Shown here: positions 52,655-61,117 of the stretch, piece after piece
Position numbering within the stretch: the stretch's first letter is position 1
Layout of the letters: each line of letters begins with the position of its first letter
NCBI RefSeq assembly: GCF_000744655.1
Contig: NZ_JQMJ01000004.1
Coordinates: forward strand, 3,162,001 to 3,226,000
Direction: 5' to 3'
DNA length: 64,000 bases
Source of the DNA: Streptacidiphilus rugosus AM-16
GTDB taxonomy: Bacteria > Actinomycetota > Actinomycetes > Streptomycetales > Streptomycetaceae
The notes under the pieces: model-generated
Seen by the model: only the letters and a program-made list of their open reading frames with translations
Databases searched by the model: none
Told to the model about the DNA's origin: nothing
Program-made: the position numbers and the translations under genes

Positions 52655-54915
52655 GACCTCTCCTGTCCAGCCACGCCCCGCGGCGCCATCGGACGCGGCT
52701 GCGCGCGGACATGCCACTGCTCGGCGGTGTCAGGCCGCCGGTCGCAGCGCTGCTCAGCCTGCTGCTCGCCGTCGCCGCCGTCACCGTGCTCGCGCTCGGC
52801 CGATCCGTCGCGCTCGACGTCTCGCCCGCCGTTCTCAGCTCGCAGCAGCACCTCGCCGAGGACGCCGCCAGCGAGGTCCGAGCCGTTCTCGACCAGGACG
52901 CCGCGACGCTGCGTCACCAGGCCGCTCAGCTCTCCGACCTGACCGGTGCCAACGGCGCGAACGCCGCGGTCGACACCACCGGACCGCTGACCGCCGACGG
53001 ACTGCTCAGACGGCTCTCCACGCTCGGGCACACCTGGCTGGGCACGGCCGTCGCCGAGTCGGGCACTGGCAGGCTGCTCGCCGTCAGCGGCGAGCAGATC
53101 CCCGCGTCCGCCGTTCAGGCCGCCGCCACGGCGAGCACCAGCCGCAAGGGCAAGCCGGTCCTGATCACGCTGCCCGACCACGAGACCAGGCTGCTGGTCT
53201 CGGCGAACGTGGGCGGGCACGTCCTCGTCGCCACCGACACGATCGGCCTGACCGCGCCCGGCGGCGACCTCACCCGTGGGTTCCTGCTCGTGGACGGGCA
53301 CGCCCGGACCGTCGCCTCGCTCGGGCCCGCCCTCGTGGGCGCCCAGGACCAGCGCATCCCGAGCTCCTCCGCGCACGCCTCGGCGCAGCGCGGAGGCAGC
53401 TCCGGCGTGGACCGCAACTCCGGCTACCTGGTCGGCGACCTGCACACCGGCAAGCGCACCGTCGCCGGCTGGGCCGACGTCGCACCGGCGAACGACCCGC
53501 TCGTGCACCCGCTGGGGCTGACCGCGGTCGTCGTCATGGCGACGCCGCAGACCTCCAACGTCACCGGCGACTCGCTGCTGGCGCTGACCGCCGCCGGTGC
53601 GCTGCTGCTCGCGGCGCTGCTGGTGACGCTGCTGCTGGTGCTGCGACTCCAGCGCCCGCTGCTCAGGCTCCACCTGGGCGCGGCCAGGATCGCCCGCGGC
53701 GACCTCTCCCGTCCGGTGGCGCTGGCCCGCGGCGGCGAGGCCGCACGGGTCGGGCACGCGCTGGACGCGCTGCGCCGGCAGCTGCACGGCGAGTCCCCCG
53801 AGGTGTTCCGGCCGCTGCGGCGGGTCTTCGGCGCGCGCGCCGTGGTCGTCGTCTGCGCGCTGCTGCTGGCCGCCTGGGGTGTCCCGCTGCTGCTGATGTT
53901 CACCCGGCCGGTCAGCGCGACCGCGGTGCCGCAGCAGCTGGTCGCCGACCAGCAGACGCGGACCGTGGCCGCCGCCGAGCGGATGCGGCAGAGCCTCGCC
54001 GCCGGCTACCAGGACGTGGCCGGAGTCGCGGCCGTGCTCGACAGCACCGCCACCCCGGACCGCGCGCAGCGGCTGCTCTCCACCGCGCTGGAACAGCACA
54101 GCCGCTACCGCACCCTCTACCTGCTGGCCCGCAACGGCAGCGTGCTGACCAGTGTCGGCAAGCAGCCGCGCCAGACCCCTGGCGAGCTCAGCGGCCGGGG
54201 CGGACTGGTGCAGGTCAACACGGACGGCAAGATCCCGGTGCTGGACGTCTGGGCGCCGGTGCCCAAGGCCCGGCCGACCATCCCCGGTCAGCAGCCGGTC
54301 GACCTCGGCCCGTTCACCCCGGTCGCCGTGGTCGGCGAGTTCGACATCTCGGTGCTGGACACCACCCTGGACCACCCCGGCATGGGCAACGTCTGGCTGG
54401 TCGACGACCGGCAGAAGGTCGTCGCCTCCCGCAGCGGCTACCTGGCGTACCAGAACCTGCCGACCGACCGACTGGCCCAGCTCGCCCAGAGCGCCTCGTC
54501 GGCCCCGCAGTCGAAGCTCGTCCCCGACGGCGCGGACCAGGACCTGATCGCGGCCGCCCCGCTCGGGGTGCTCGCGGGGGTGTCCACGCAGTTCAACTGG
54601 CAGGTGGTCAGCTCTCAGCCGAGCTCCTGGCTGGACCTCGGCGCCTACCGCACCCAGCGGCTGACCATGCTGGCGGGCCTGCTGGGCCTGACGGCCGGCC
54701 TGGGCTGCCTCGGCTGGCTGCACGTGATCGTGGTCCGTCCGCTGCGCTCGCTGGCCGTCTCGGCCGAGGCGCTCGCCGGCGGTGACCGCCGTACCGTGCT
54801 CTACCCCGTCCACCACGACGAGGTCGGCTCGGTGCTGCGCAGCCTGGAACTGCTGCGTCAGCAGCTCGCGGCCTCGTCCACGCACCGGCGCACGCCCCCG
54901 TCGGCCCGGATCTGA
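52636..54915 (+). CDS. Membrane receptor with two extracytoplasmic domains and two HAMP domains, no output domain
   Basis: A protein of up to 759 residues built as a duplication: helix (PPVAALLSLLLAVAAVTVLAL), outer domain of about 240 residues, helix (LLALTAAGALLLAALLVTLLL) and HAMP (LRLHLGAARIARGDLSRPV); then helix (AVVVVCALLLAAWGVPLLL), a second outer domain resembling Cache-type sensors, helix (TMLAGLLGLTAGLGCLGW) and HAMP (LAVSAEALAGGDRRTV). It ends 30 residues later with no kinase or methyl-accepting domain. The true start is uncertain (GTG 52636, ATG 52711, or a non-standard start near 52663 with agagga upstream). It lies 23 bases before capB and could sense or regulate polymer synthesis. 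Confidence 0.78.
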   Translation: MGPPTRGPLLSSHAPRRHRTRLRADMPLLGGVRPPVAALLSLLLAVAAVTVLALGRSVALDVSPAVLSSQQHLAEDAASEVRAVLDQDAATLRHQAAQLSDLTGANGANAAVDTTGPLTADGLLRRLSTLGHTWLGTAVAESGTGRLLAVSGEQIPASAVQAAATASTSRKGKPVLITLPDHETRLLVSANVGGHVLVATDTIGLTAPGGDLTRGFLLVDGHARTVASLGPALVGAQDQRIPSSSAHASAQRGGSSGVDRNSGYLVGDLHTGKRTVAGWADVAPANDPLVHPLGLTAVVVMATPQTSNVTGDSLLALTAAGALLLAALLVTLLLVLRLQRPLLRLHLGAARIARGDLSRPVALARGGEAARVGHALDALRRQLHGESPEVFRPLRRVFGARAVVVVCALLLAAWGVPLLLMFTRPVSATAVPQQLVADQQTRTVAAAERMRQSLAAGYQDVAGVAAVLDSTATPDRAQRLLSTALEQHSRYRTLYLLARNGSVLTSVGKQPRQTPGELSGRGGLVQVNTDGKIPVLDVWAPVPKARPTIPGQQPVDLGPFTPVAVVGEFDISVLDTTLDHPGMGNVWLVDDRQKVVASRSGYLAYQNLPTDRLAQLAQSASSAPQSKLVPDGADQDLIAAAPLGVLAGVSTQFNWQVVSSQPSSWLDLGAYRTQRLTMLAGLLGLTAGLGCLGWLHVIVVRPLRSLAVSAEALAGGDRRTVLYPVHHDEVGSVLRSLELLRQQLAASSTHRRTPPSARI

Positions 54916-54938
54916 CGCAACGGAAGGAAGAACCCGCT

Positions 54939-56513
54939 GTGCTGTTCCTCTACTGCGTCCTGGTGCTGTGCTGCCTCGGGCTGTTGATCGCCGGCATGGT
55001 CGAGCAACGACGCCATGACACCTCGCTGGACCAGATACCCGTGCGGGTGCTGGTCAACGGCATCCGGGGCAAGAGCTCCATCACCCGGCTGTGCGCGGGC
55101 GCGCTGCGCGGCGGCGGCCTGACCACGGTCGCCAAGACCACCGGCACCGCCGCCCGCTTCATCCACCCGGACGCCACCGAGGAGCCGGTCTACCGCAAGT
55201 TCGGCATCGCCAACGTCGTCGAACAGATCGGCATCGTCCGGCGCGCCGCGGCGTACCGGCCCGATGCCCTGGTCATCGAGTGCATGGCGGTCATGCCCGC
55301 GCTGCAGGAGATCAACCAGGAGAAGCTGATCCGCTCCACCATCGGCGTGCTGTGCAACGTCCGTGAGGACCACCTCGCCGAGATGGGCCCGACCCTGGAC
55401 GACGTGGCCCGCTCCCTCTCGCGCTCGATGCCGGTCGGCGGCGTCTGCGTCACGGCCGAGCAGGAGCGGCTGCACATCCTCCAGGAGGAGGCCGACAAGC
55501 GGAACTGCCGCCTGATCGCGGTCGACCCGGAGACGGTGAGCGACGCCGAGCTGCGCGGCTTCTCCTGGTTCACCTTCAAGGAGAACGTCGCCATCGCCCT
55601 CGCGGTGGCCGAACTCCTGGGCGTGGAGCGGGAGACGGCGCTGCAGGGCATGTGGGAGGCGCCGCCGGACCCGGGCGTGCTCTCGGTCGAGCGCTACCTG
55701 ACCCCGGGTGGCGGACGGCTGCGCTTCGCCAACGTCTTCGCCGCCAACGACCCCGCCTCGACGCTGATGAACGTGCAGCAGCTGCTGGACCTCGGCGCGA
55801 TCGCGCAGCCGCTGAGCGTCGTGATCAACTGCCGCCCCGACCGCGTCGAGCGCAACGGCCAGATGGGCGCGATCATCCCGGAGCTGAACCCGGAGACGGT
55901 CTTCCTGATCGGCCACCCGACCAAGAGCGCCGCCGACGCGATCCCGGACAGCTGGCGCGGCCGCGTCGTCGACCTCGGCGGCGACCGGCGCGACCCGCAG
56001 CAGCTCACCGACGCCCTGCTGGCCGAACTCGGGCCGGACGCCTCGCTGGTGGCGGTCGGCAACATCCACGGCCAGGGCGAGCTGTTCCTGGACTGCCTGG
56101 CCGAGCTGGCCCCCGACGAGGAGGCCGAGCGGGACCGCCCGTCCGCGCAGGCCGCGCAGACCGCGGCCGTGGCCCAGACCGCGCAGATCACGCAGGTCAC
56201 GCTGGCGTCGGAGACGGCGGTGCTGCCGCCGGTGCCCTTCGACCCCTACGCGCCCTACGAGCACGCGGAACCGCAGCAGTCGTACGACCCGCACGCCGCC
56301 CAGGCCGCGCAGGCCGCGCAGGCCGCGCAGGCCGCGCCAGGGACGGACCGGCTCGACGCCCCCGATCGCTTCGACGACTTCGAGGACCCCGAGGCCTTCG
56401 ACGGCTCGCGCACGATCGCCCTGCGGATCCCGCGCCCGGCCCCGCCCGCGCGGCCCGCCGAACCGACCGACCCGCCCAGCCCGTACGACGACCAGACGAG
56501 GTACCCGCTGTGA
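54939..56513 (+). CDS. capB: Poly-gamma-glutamate synthase subunit CapB/PgsB
   Basis: A 524-residue Mur-ligase-like amide ligase. An N-terminal helix (LFLYCVLVLCCLGLLIAGM) precedes the P-loop VRVLVNGIRGKSSITRL (residues about 36-51), TTGTAARFIHPDATEEPVYRK, ECMAVMPALQEINQEKLI and LCNVREDHLAEMGPT, all characteristic of CapB. It should activate glutamate with ATP and extend the gamma-linked chain together with CapC. The last 130 residues are an extension not seen in Bacillus CapB, low in complexity with QAA repeats and Pro/Asp-rich segments. The GTG at 54939 follows ggaagga by ten bases. Confidence 0.9.
   Translation: MLFLYCVLVLCCLGLLIAGMVEQRRHDTSLDQIPVRVLVNGIRGKSSITRLCAGALRGGGLTTVAKTTGTAARFIHPDATEEPVYRKFGIANVVEQIGIVRRAAAYRPDALVIECMAVMPALQEINQEKLIRSTIGVLCNVREDHLAEMGPTLDDVARSLSRSMPVGGVCVTAEQERLHILQEEADKRNCRLIAVDPETVSDAELRGFSWFTFKENVAIALAVAELLGVERETALQGMWEAPPDPGVLSVERYLTPGGGRLRFANVFAANDPASTLMNVQQLLDLGAIAQPLSVVINCRPDRVERNGQMGAIIPELNPETVFLIGHPTKSAADAIPDSWRGRVVDLGGDRRDPQQLTDALLAELGPDASLVAVGNIHGQGELFLDCLAELAPDEEAERDRPSAQAAQTAAVAQTAQITQVTLASETAVLPPVPFDPYAPYEHAEPQQSYDPHAAQAAQAAQAAQAAPGTDRLDAPDRFDDFEDPEAFDGSRTIALRIPRPAPPARPAEPTDPPSPYDDQTRYPL
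56301..56336 (+). repeat. Four tandem 9-base repeats in capB
   Basis: Four exact copies of caggccgcg encode Gln-Ala-Ala repeats in the C-terminal extension of CapB. Because the unit is a multiple of three, copy-number change would alter tail length without a frameshift. Confidence 0.75.
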
Positions 56514-56992
56514 TCCCCGCCGCCCTCACCCCGCAGATCGCCGCTCTCGGCATCGCACTGGGCCTGGTCTTCTCGCTGATCTGCTACCTGACCACCAACC
56601 TCTCCCCCGGCGGCATGATCACGCCGGGCTGGCTGGCGCTGACCCTGGTCACCGACATCCAGCGGGCGGGGCTTGTCGTGGGCGTCACGCTGCTGACCTA
56701 CCTCGGCACGATCGGCCTGCAGCGGGCCGTGATCCTCTACGGCAAGCGGCTCTTCGCAGCGGTCGTGCTGATCGCGGTGGTGCTGCAGATGACCGTGATG
56801 TTCGCGCTGCAGGCGCAGTTCCCGCTGCTCTACACCAGTCAGACGCTCGGCTTCATCGTGCCCGGCCTGATCGCCTACCAGCTGGTCCGCCAGCCCAAGG
56901 CGGCCACCGCCATAGCGACCGGAGCGGTCACGCTGGCCACCTACGTCGTGCTGGCGGCAGGCCTGCTGCTGGGCGCGCTGCCCACCGCCTGA
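56510..56992 (+). CDS. capC: Poly-gamma-glutamate synthase subunit CapC/PgsC
   Basis: A 160-residue membrane protein with about five helices. It begins at the GTG that overlaps the capB stop (GTGA), with gagg eight bases upstream. LTTNLSPGGMITPGWLAL near residue 26, LTYLGTIGLQRAVILYGKRLF and LGFIVPGLIAYQLVRQPK are the CapC family signatures. It forms the membrane part of the polymerase/exporter with CapB. Translational coupling supports a fixed ratio of the two subunits. No CapA/PgsA gene is nearby. Confidence 0.9.
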   Translation: MIPAALTPQIAALGIALGLVFSLICYLTTNLSPGGMITPGWLALTLVTDIQRAGLVVGVTLLTYLGTIGLQRAVILYGKRLFAAVVLIAVVLQMTVMFALQAQFPLLYTSQTLGFIVPGLIAYQLVRQPKAATAIATGAVTLATYVVLAAGLLLGALPTA

Positions 56993-57081
56993 CATCCTGT
57001 CCCCGCGCACCCGCGCGACCCATCGACCGCCGCACACCCCGACGGTCCGCACACCGACCGGCCCCGCACGAAGGAGCGACC

Positions 57082-58137
57082 ATGGCCCCCCAGCTCTCAC
57101 GACGGCAGCTGCTCGGCGGAGGTGCGGGCGTGGGCCTCGTCGCGGTCGCCGGCGCTCTGGGCGTCAAGCTCAACAGCCACTCCAACGCCCCGGCCGCCAC
57201 CGCCACGCAGGCGCCCGGCGACACGGCCGCGCCGCTGCCGACCGCCAGCGCGGACTGGACCTTCCAGCGGCAGACGGGGCCGGACCGCACCATCGTCCGC
57301 GACACCTCGGGCAACCAGCTCGCGGTGCTCACCGACGGCGCCCGCACCGTGATGCTCACCGGGCCCAGCCGCACCTTCACCGAGCCGCGCACCACCACCG
57401 CCGTGGTCCAGAGCGACGCCTGGGTCCGGCTGATGCCGGACGAGTGGAAGGCGGGACGCGAGCAGACGCCCTGGTTCCACAACTGGTTCCCCAAGGCGCT
57501 GGCCGACACCAGCCCCGACCTCATCGGCATCGCGATGCAGTACGAGGACGGCGCCCCGACCATCCACAACGCCAAGGGGCTGCGCATCGCCGGGGACGCG
57601 GCCTTCGGGCCGGTCGTACCGGGCGAGTCGCAGACCTCGTTCCATTACCGCGACGAGAAGTCGGACTTCTACGACTACCTCGGCATCCCGTGGGACTTCC
57701 CGGACGGCTCGGTGCAGCCGGAGAAGGCCCGTCTCGGGATGCTGGACTGCTCGGGCTACATGCGGATGGTCTACGGCTACCGCGGCGGCTACCCGCTGCA
57801 CCTGCACAACAACAAGGGCGTCGGCCTGCCGCGCCGCGCGTACGCGATCGCCGCCTACGCCCCCGGCGTGCTGCTGATCCCGGACACCAAGAGCCGGCCG
57901 AGCGACATCGGCATGCTGCAGCCCGGTGACCTGGTCTTCTTCGCCATCAACATCGGCAAGCCGCTCGCCATCGACCACTGCGGGATGTACCTGGGCCAGG
58001 ACACCGAGGGTCACCCGCGCTTCCTCTCCAGCCGCTCGCAGGCCAACGGCCCCACCTTCGGCGACATCGCGGGCGTCGCCCGGCTCGACGGCAACGGCTT
58101 CTACGCCGCGGGCCTGCGGGTCGCCCGCCGGCTCTGA
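57082..58137 (+). CDS. Tat-exported NlpC/P60 family peptidase
   Basis: A 351-residue protein with a twin-arginine signal ([21 protein letters not shown]) and a C-terminal NlpC/P60 domain. The catalytic Cys is about 223 in [15 protein letters not shown], the His about 299 in [13 protein letters not shown], and PGDLVFFAI is also typical. The middle (residues about 60-170) may be a bacterial SH3-like targeting region. NlpC/P60 enzymes cut gamma-D-glutamyl bonds in peptidoglycan. Its place after capC suggests release, trimming or wall attachment of a poly-gamma-glutamate chain, the job of CapD/PgsS in Bacillus. gaagga precedes the ATG. Confidence 0.87.
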   Translation: MAPQLSRRQLLGGGAGVGLVAVAGALGVKLNSHSNAPAATATQAPGDTAAPLPTASADWTFQRQTGPDRTIVRDTSGNQLAVLTDGARTVMLTGPSRTFTEPRTTTAVVQSDAWVRLMPDEWKAGREQTPWFHNWFPKALADTSPDLIGIAMQYEDGAPTIHNAKGLRIAGDAAFGPVVPGESQTSFHYRDEKSDFYDYLGIPWDFPDGSVQPEKARLGMLDCSGYMRMVYGYRGGYPLHLHNNKGVGLPRRAYAIAAYAPGVLLIPDTKSRPSDIGMLQPGDLVFFAINIGKPLAIDHCGMYLGQDTEGHPRFLSSRSQANGPTFGDIAGVARLDGNGFYAAGLRVARRL

Positions 58138-58226
58138 CGGGTCTCGCACTCGGCGTACCACGAGCCTTTTCGTCCGTTCGCACGAAGATCAGGACCGGAA
58201 GGCCGGAAATGTCATCCCTTTGTGCT

Positions 58227-58255
58227 CTACGCGCGTAGGAGATTGCCGTTATCCT
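58227..58255 (+). promoter_or_regulatory. Operator CTACGCGCGTAG and -10 box of the phosphorylase gene
   Basis: A perfect 12-base palindrome (58227-58238) lies 11 bases before a -10-like tatcct (58250-58255). The GTG start codon follows only six bases after the -10, with no ribosome-binding site, so the mRNA is probably leaderless. The same arrangement occurs before deoC at 63685. Confidence 0.6.
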
Positions 58256-58261
58256 CGACTT

Positions 58262-59092
58262 GTGAACGCTTTCCCGCAGCCGGACGCCGGCACGAACCCC
58301 GTCAGCCCCTACGACGCCGCGCAGGCCGCCGCCGCGCGCCTTCGGGAGCTCACCGACGGGCAGCCGCACGACGTCGCCCTCGTGATGGGCTCCGGCTGGG
58401 TGCCCGCCGCCGACGAACTGGGCACGCCCGACTACGAGTTCGCCATCACCGAGCTCCCCGGCTTCCCGCCCCCCGCGGTCGCCGGACACGCCGGCAAGGT
58501 GCGCTCGATCCGCATCGGCGACAAGCGCGCCCTGATCTTCCTCGGGCGCACCCACTACTACGAGGGCCACGGCGTCGCCGCCGTCGCCCACGGCGTGCGC
58601 ACCGCCGTCGCGGCCGGCTGCCGCACGGTCGTGCTGACCAACGGCTGCGGCGGCCTGCGTCAGGGCATGGCCCCCGGCCAGCCGGTCCTGATCAGCGACC
58701 ACATCAACCTCACCGGCGCCTCCCCGATCGTCGGCGCCAACTTCGTGGACCTGACCGACCTCTACTCCTCGCGCCTGCGCACGCTGTGCCAGGAGGTCGA
58801 CCCCTCCCTGGAGGAGGGCGTCTACGTCCAGTTCCCCGGCCCGCACTACGAGACCCCGGCGGAGATCGCCATGGTCCGGGCGATCGGCGGCGACCTGGTC
58901 GGCATGTCCACCACGCTGGAGGCCATCGCCGCCCGCGAGGCGGGCGCCGAGGTGCTCGGCCTCTCCCTCGTGACGAACCTGGCCGCGGGCATCACCGGCG
59001 AGCCGCTCAACCACGAGGAGGTCCTGGAGGCCGGTCGCAGCTCCGCCACCCGAATGGGCGCACTGCTGGCCAAGGTCCTCGAACGGATCTGA
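58262..59092 (+). CDS. Purine-nucleoside phosphorylase (trimeric type)
   Basis: A 276-residue enzyme that splits purine (deoxy)nucleosides with phosphate into base and (deoxy)ribose 1-phosphate. Conserved blocks are ALVMGSGW (phosphate loop), [58 protein letters not shown] and [15 protein letters not shown]. It matches the trimeric PNP family (PunA type) by size and motifs. The start at GTG 58262 is supported by the adjacent promoter. With the phosphomutase at 59335 and deoC at 63710 it forms a nucleoside-salvage pathway. Confidence 0.94.
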   Translation: MNAFPQPDAGTNPVSPYDAAQAAAARLRELTDGQPHDVALVMGSGWVPAADELGTPDYEFAITELPGFPPPAVAGHAGKVRSIRIGDKRALIFLGRTHYYEGHGVAAVAHGVRTAVAAGCRTVVLTNGCGGLRQGMAPGQPVLISDHINLTGASPIVGANFVDLTDLYSSRLRTLCQEVDPSLEEGVYVQFPGPHYETPAEIAMVRAIGGDLVGMSTTLEAIAAREAGAEVLGLSLVTNLAAGITGEPLNHEEVLEAGRSSATRMGALLAKVLERI

Positions 59093-59213
59093 TCCTTCCT
59101 GCTTCTCCCCCGCATGGCATCCGACGGTTTCCGCGCCGGGTGCCATGCTTTTTGAGGTGAGCCGGACCGGGGGAACGGACGAAGGAGCGGGGTAGGCGCC
59201 GTTCGGGGCGCGA

Positions 59214-59239
59214 GCCGCCCCACCCTTCGGGCGGGCGGC
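59214..59239 (+). terminator. Imperfect hairpin after the phosphorylase gene
   Basis: gccgcccc and ggcgggcggc arms fold around a short loop (ttc), with one mismatch and one bulge. It lies about 120 bases after the phosphorylase stop, in the 242-base gap before the phosphomutase gene. A plausible terminator, weaker than others here; nothing else is visible in that gap. Confidence 0.45.
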
Positions 59240-59334
59240 GCCGGCCGCACGACGCCGTTCCCGCGCGTCGGCTCACCCCGACCGCGCAATTGCTGTTCTG
59301 TTCTGCACTCACCAGGCATCAAGGACGTGACGCG

Positions 59335-61062
59335 ATGACTGCCCATCAGGCGAAGGCCGACGGCGACCTCCTCACCCGGGCCCGCACCTGGCTGGCCGAG
59401 GACCCCGACCCGGAGACCCGCGAGGAGCTCTCCAACCTGCTCGCCGCCGCGGAGCGGGGACCGGGCGAGTCGAGCGCGGCGGCCTGGTCGGAGCTGGCCG
59501 AACGCTTCAGCGGCACCCTCCAGTTCGGCACCGCCGGTCTGCGCGGCGAGATGGGCGCCGGACCGATGCGGATGAACCGCGCGGTGGTCATCCGCGCCGC
59601 GATGGGCCTGGCCTCCTACCTCAAGCGCGAGTCCGGCAACGGCCTGGTCGTGATCGGCTACGACGCCCGGCACAACTCCGAGGCCTTCGCCAGGGACACC
59701 GCGGCCGTGATGATCGGCCAGGGTCTCAAGGCCGCGCTGCTGCCCGGGCCGCTGCCCACCCCGGTCCTCGCCTACGCCGTCCGCCACTTCGGCGCGGCGG
59801 CCGGTGTGGCCGTCACCGCCAGCCACAACCCGCCCCGCGACAACGGCTACAAGGTCTACCTGGGCGGCTCCTTCGGCGGCTCGCAGATCGTCCCGCCGCA
59901 CGACGCGGGCATCGCCGCGGAGATCGAGGCCGTCGGCACCCTGGACGAGATCCCGCTGGCGGTCGAGGGCTGGGACGTGCTCTCCGAGGCCGAGGCGCTG
60001 GAGCCGTACCTCGCCCGCGCCGCCACCGTCGTCGACGAGCACGCCCCGCGCGACCTCGCCGTCGTCTACACCCCGATGCACGGCGTCGGCCGCGGCACCT
60101 TCCTCGCCGCGTTCGAGCGCGCCGGCTTCCCCGCCCCCGTCGTGGTCGCCGCCCAGGGCGATCCCGACCCGGCCTTCCCGACCGTCTCCTTCCCCAACCC
60201 GGAGGAGCCCGGCGCGATGGACCTGGCGTTCGCGGCCGCCGCCGAGCACCAGCCGGACCTCGTCATCGCCAACGACCCCGACGCCGACCGGCTCGCCGTC
60301 GCCGTGCACGACCCTTCGGCGGCGGGCGGCGCCGACAGCGGCTGGCGGATGCTGCGCGGCGACGAGGTCGGCGCGCTGCTGGCCGCGCACCTGGTCGCCA
60401 AGGGCGCCAAGGGGACGTTCGCGACGACGATCGTCTCCTCCTCGCTGCTCGGCCGCATCGCCGCGGCGGCGGGCCTCGGCTACGAGGAGACGCTGACCGG
60501 CTTCAAGTGGCTCTCGCGGGTGGACGACCTGCGTTACGGCTTCGAGGAGGCGCTCGGCTACTGCGTCGACCCCGACGCCGTCCGCGACAAGGACGGGGTC
60601 ACCGCCGCGCTGCTGATGGCCGAGCTGGCGGCGACCCTGAAGTCCCAGGGCCGCACGCTGCAGGACCTGCTCGACGACCTCGCCGCGACCCACGGCCTGC
60701 ACGCCACCGACCAGCTCTCGGTCCGCGTCGCCGACCTGCGCGTCATCTCCGACGCGATGGCCAGGCTGCGCGAGCACCCGCCGACCCGGCTGGCGGGCCT
60801 GCACGTCGACTCGGCGGAGGACCTGGAGGCGGGCTCCGAGGCGCTGCCCCCCACGGACGGACTCCGCTACCACCTCAGCGGCGAGGGCGTGACCGGCGCG
60901 CGCGTCGTGGTGCGGCCCTCGGGGACCGAGCCGAAGCTGAAGTGCTACCTGGAGGTCGTCGTCCCGGTCGACAGCCGGGCCGAGCTGGGCGCGGCCCGCG
61001 AGCGGGCCGCCTCGCTGCTGGCCGCGCTGAAGACGGACCTGGGGACCGCGGCCGGACTCTGA
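59335..61062 (+). CDS. Phosphohexomutase-superfamily enzyme of the PGM2 / phosphopentomutase type
   Basis: A 575-residue alpha-D-phosphohexomutase. Domain 1 includes LQFGTAGLRGEMGAGPMRMN, and the phosphoserine loop VTASHNPPRDNGYKVY carries the catalytic Ser. The metal loop is NDPDADRLAV, the sugar-binding loop is GFKWLSR with EEALGYC, and the phosphate-binding loop is RPSGTEPKLKCYLEV. The DNGYKVY and FGTAGLRG wording fits the PGM2 group, whose animal member acts on pentose 1-phosphates. Given its neighbours it may convert (deoxy)ribose 1-phosphate to 5-phosphate, although it is normally annotated phosphomannomutase/phosphoglucomutase. The ATG at 59335 follows aaggac. Confidence 0.92.
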   Translation: MTAHQAKADGDLLTRARTWLAEDPDPETREELSNLLAAAERGPGESSAAAWSELAERFSGTLQFGTAGLRGEMGAGPMRMNRAVVIRAAMGLASYLKRESGNGLVVIGYDARHNSEAFARDTAAVMIGQGLKAALLPGPLPTPVLAYAVRHFGAAAGVAVTASHNPPRDNGYKVYLGGSFGGSQIVPPHDAGIAAEIEAVGTLDEIPLAVEGWDVLSEAEALEPYLARAATVVDEHAPRDLAVVYTPMHGVGRGTFLAAFERAGFPAPVVVAAQGDPDPAFPTVSFPNPEEPGAMDLAFAAAAEHQPDLVIANDPDADRLAVAVHDPSAAGGADSGWRMLRGDEVGALLAAHLVAKGAKGTFATTIVSSSLLGRIAAAAGLGYEETLTGFKWLSRVDDLRYGFEEALGYCVDPDAVRDKDGVTAALLMAELAATLKSQGRTLQDLLDDLAATHGLHATDQLSVRVADLRVISDAMARLREHPPTRLAGLHVDSAEDLEAGSEALPPTDGLRYHLSGEGVTGARVVVRPSGTEPKLKCYLEVVVPVDSRAELGAARERAASLLAALKTDLGTAAGL

Positions 61063-61117
61063 ACCGGACTCCGAGCCCCTGGGCGTTTCGGCCGGACGGC
61101 TCTGACATGCTGTCGGA

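Noticed and set aside
52078..54885. A 935-codon open frame antisense to the HAMP receptor gene
   Set aside because: Codes for low-complexity Arg/Gly/Gln-rich sequence and mirrors the real gene; a shadow frame from high third-position GC.
55652..56992. A 446-codon frame as a single protein ending in CapC
   Set aside because: Its first 286 codons are out-of-frame capB; CapC starts at the GTG overlapping the capB stop.
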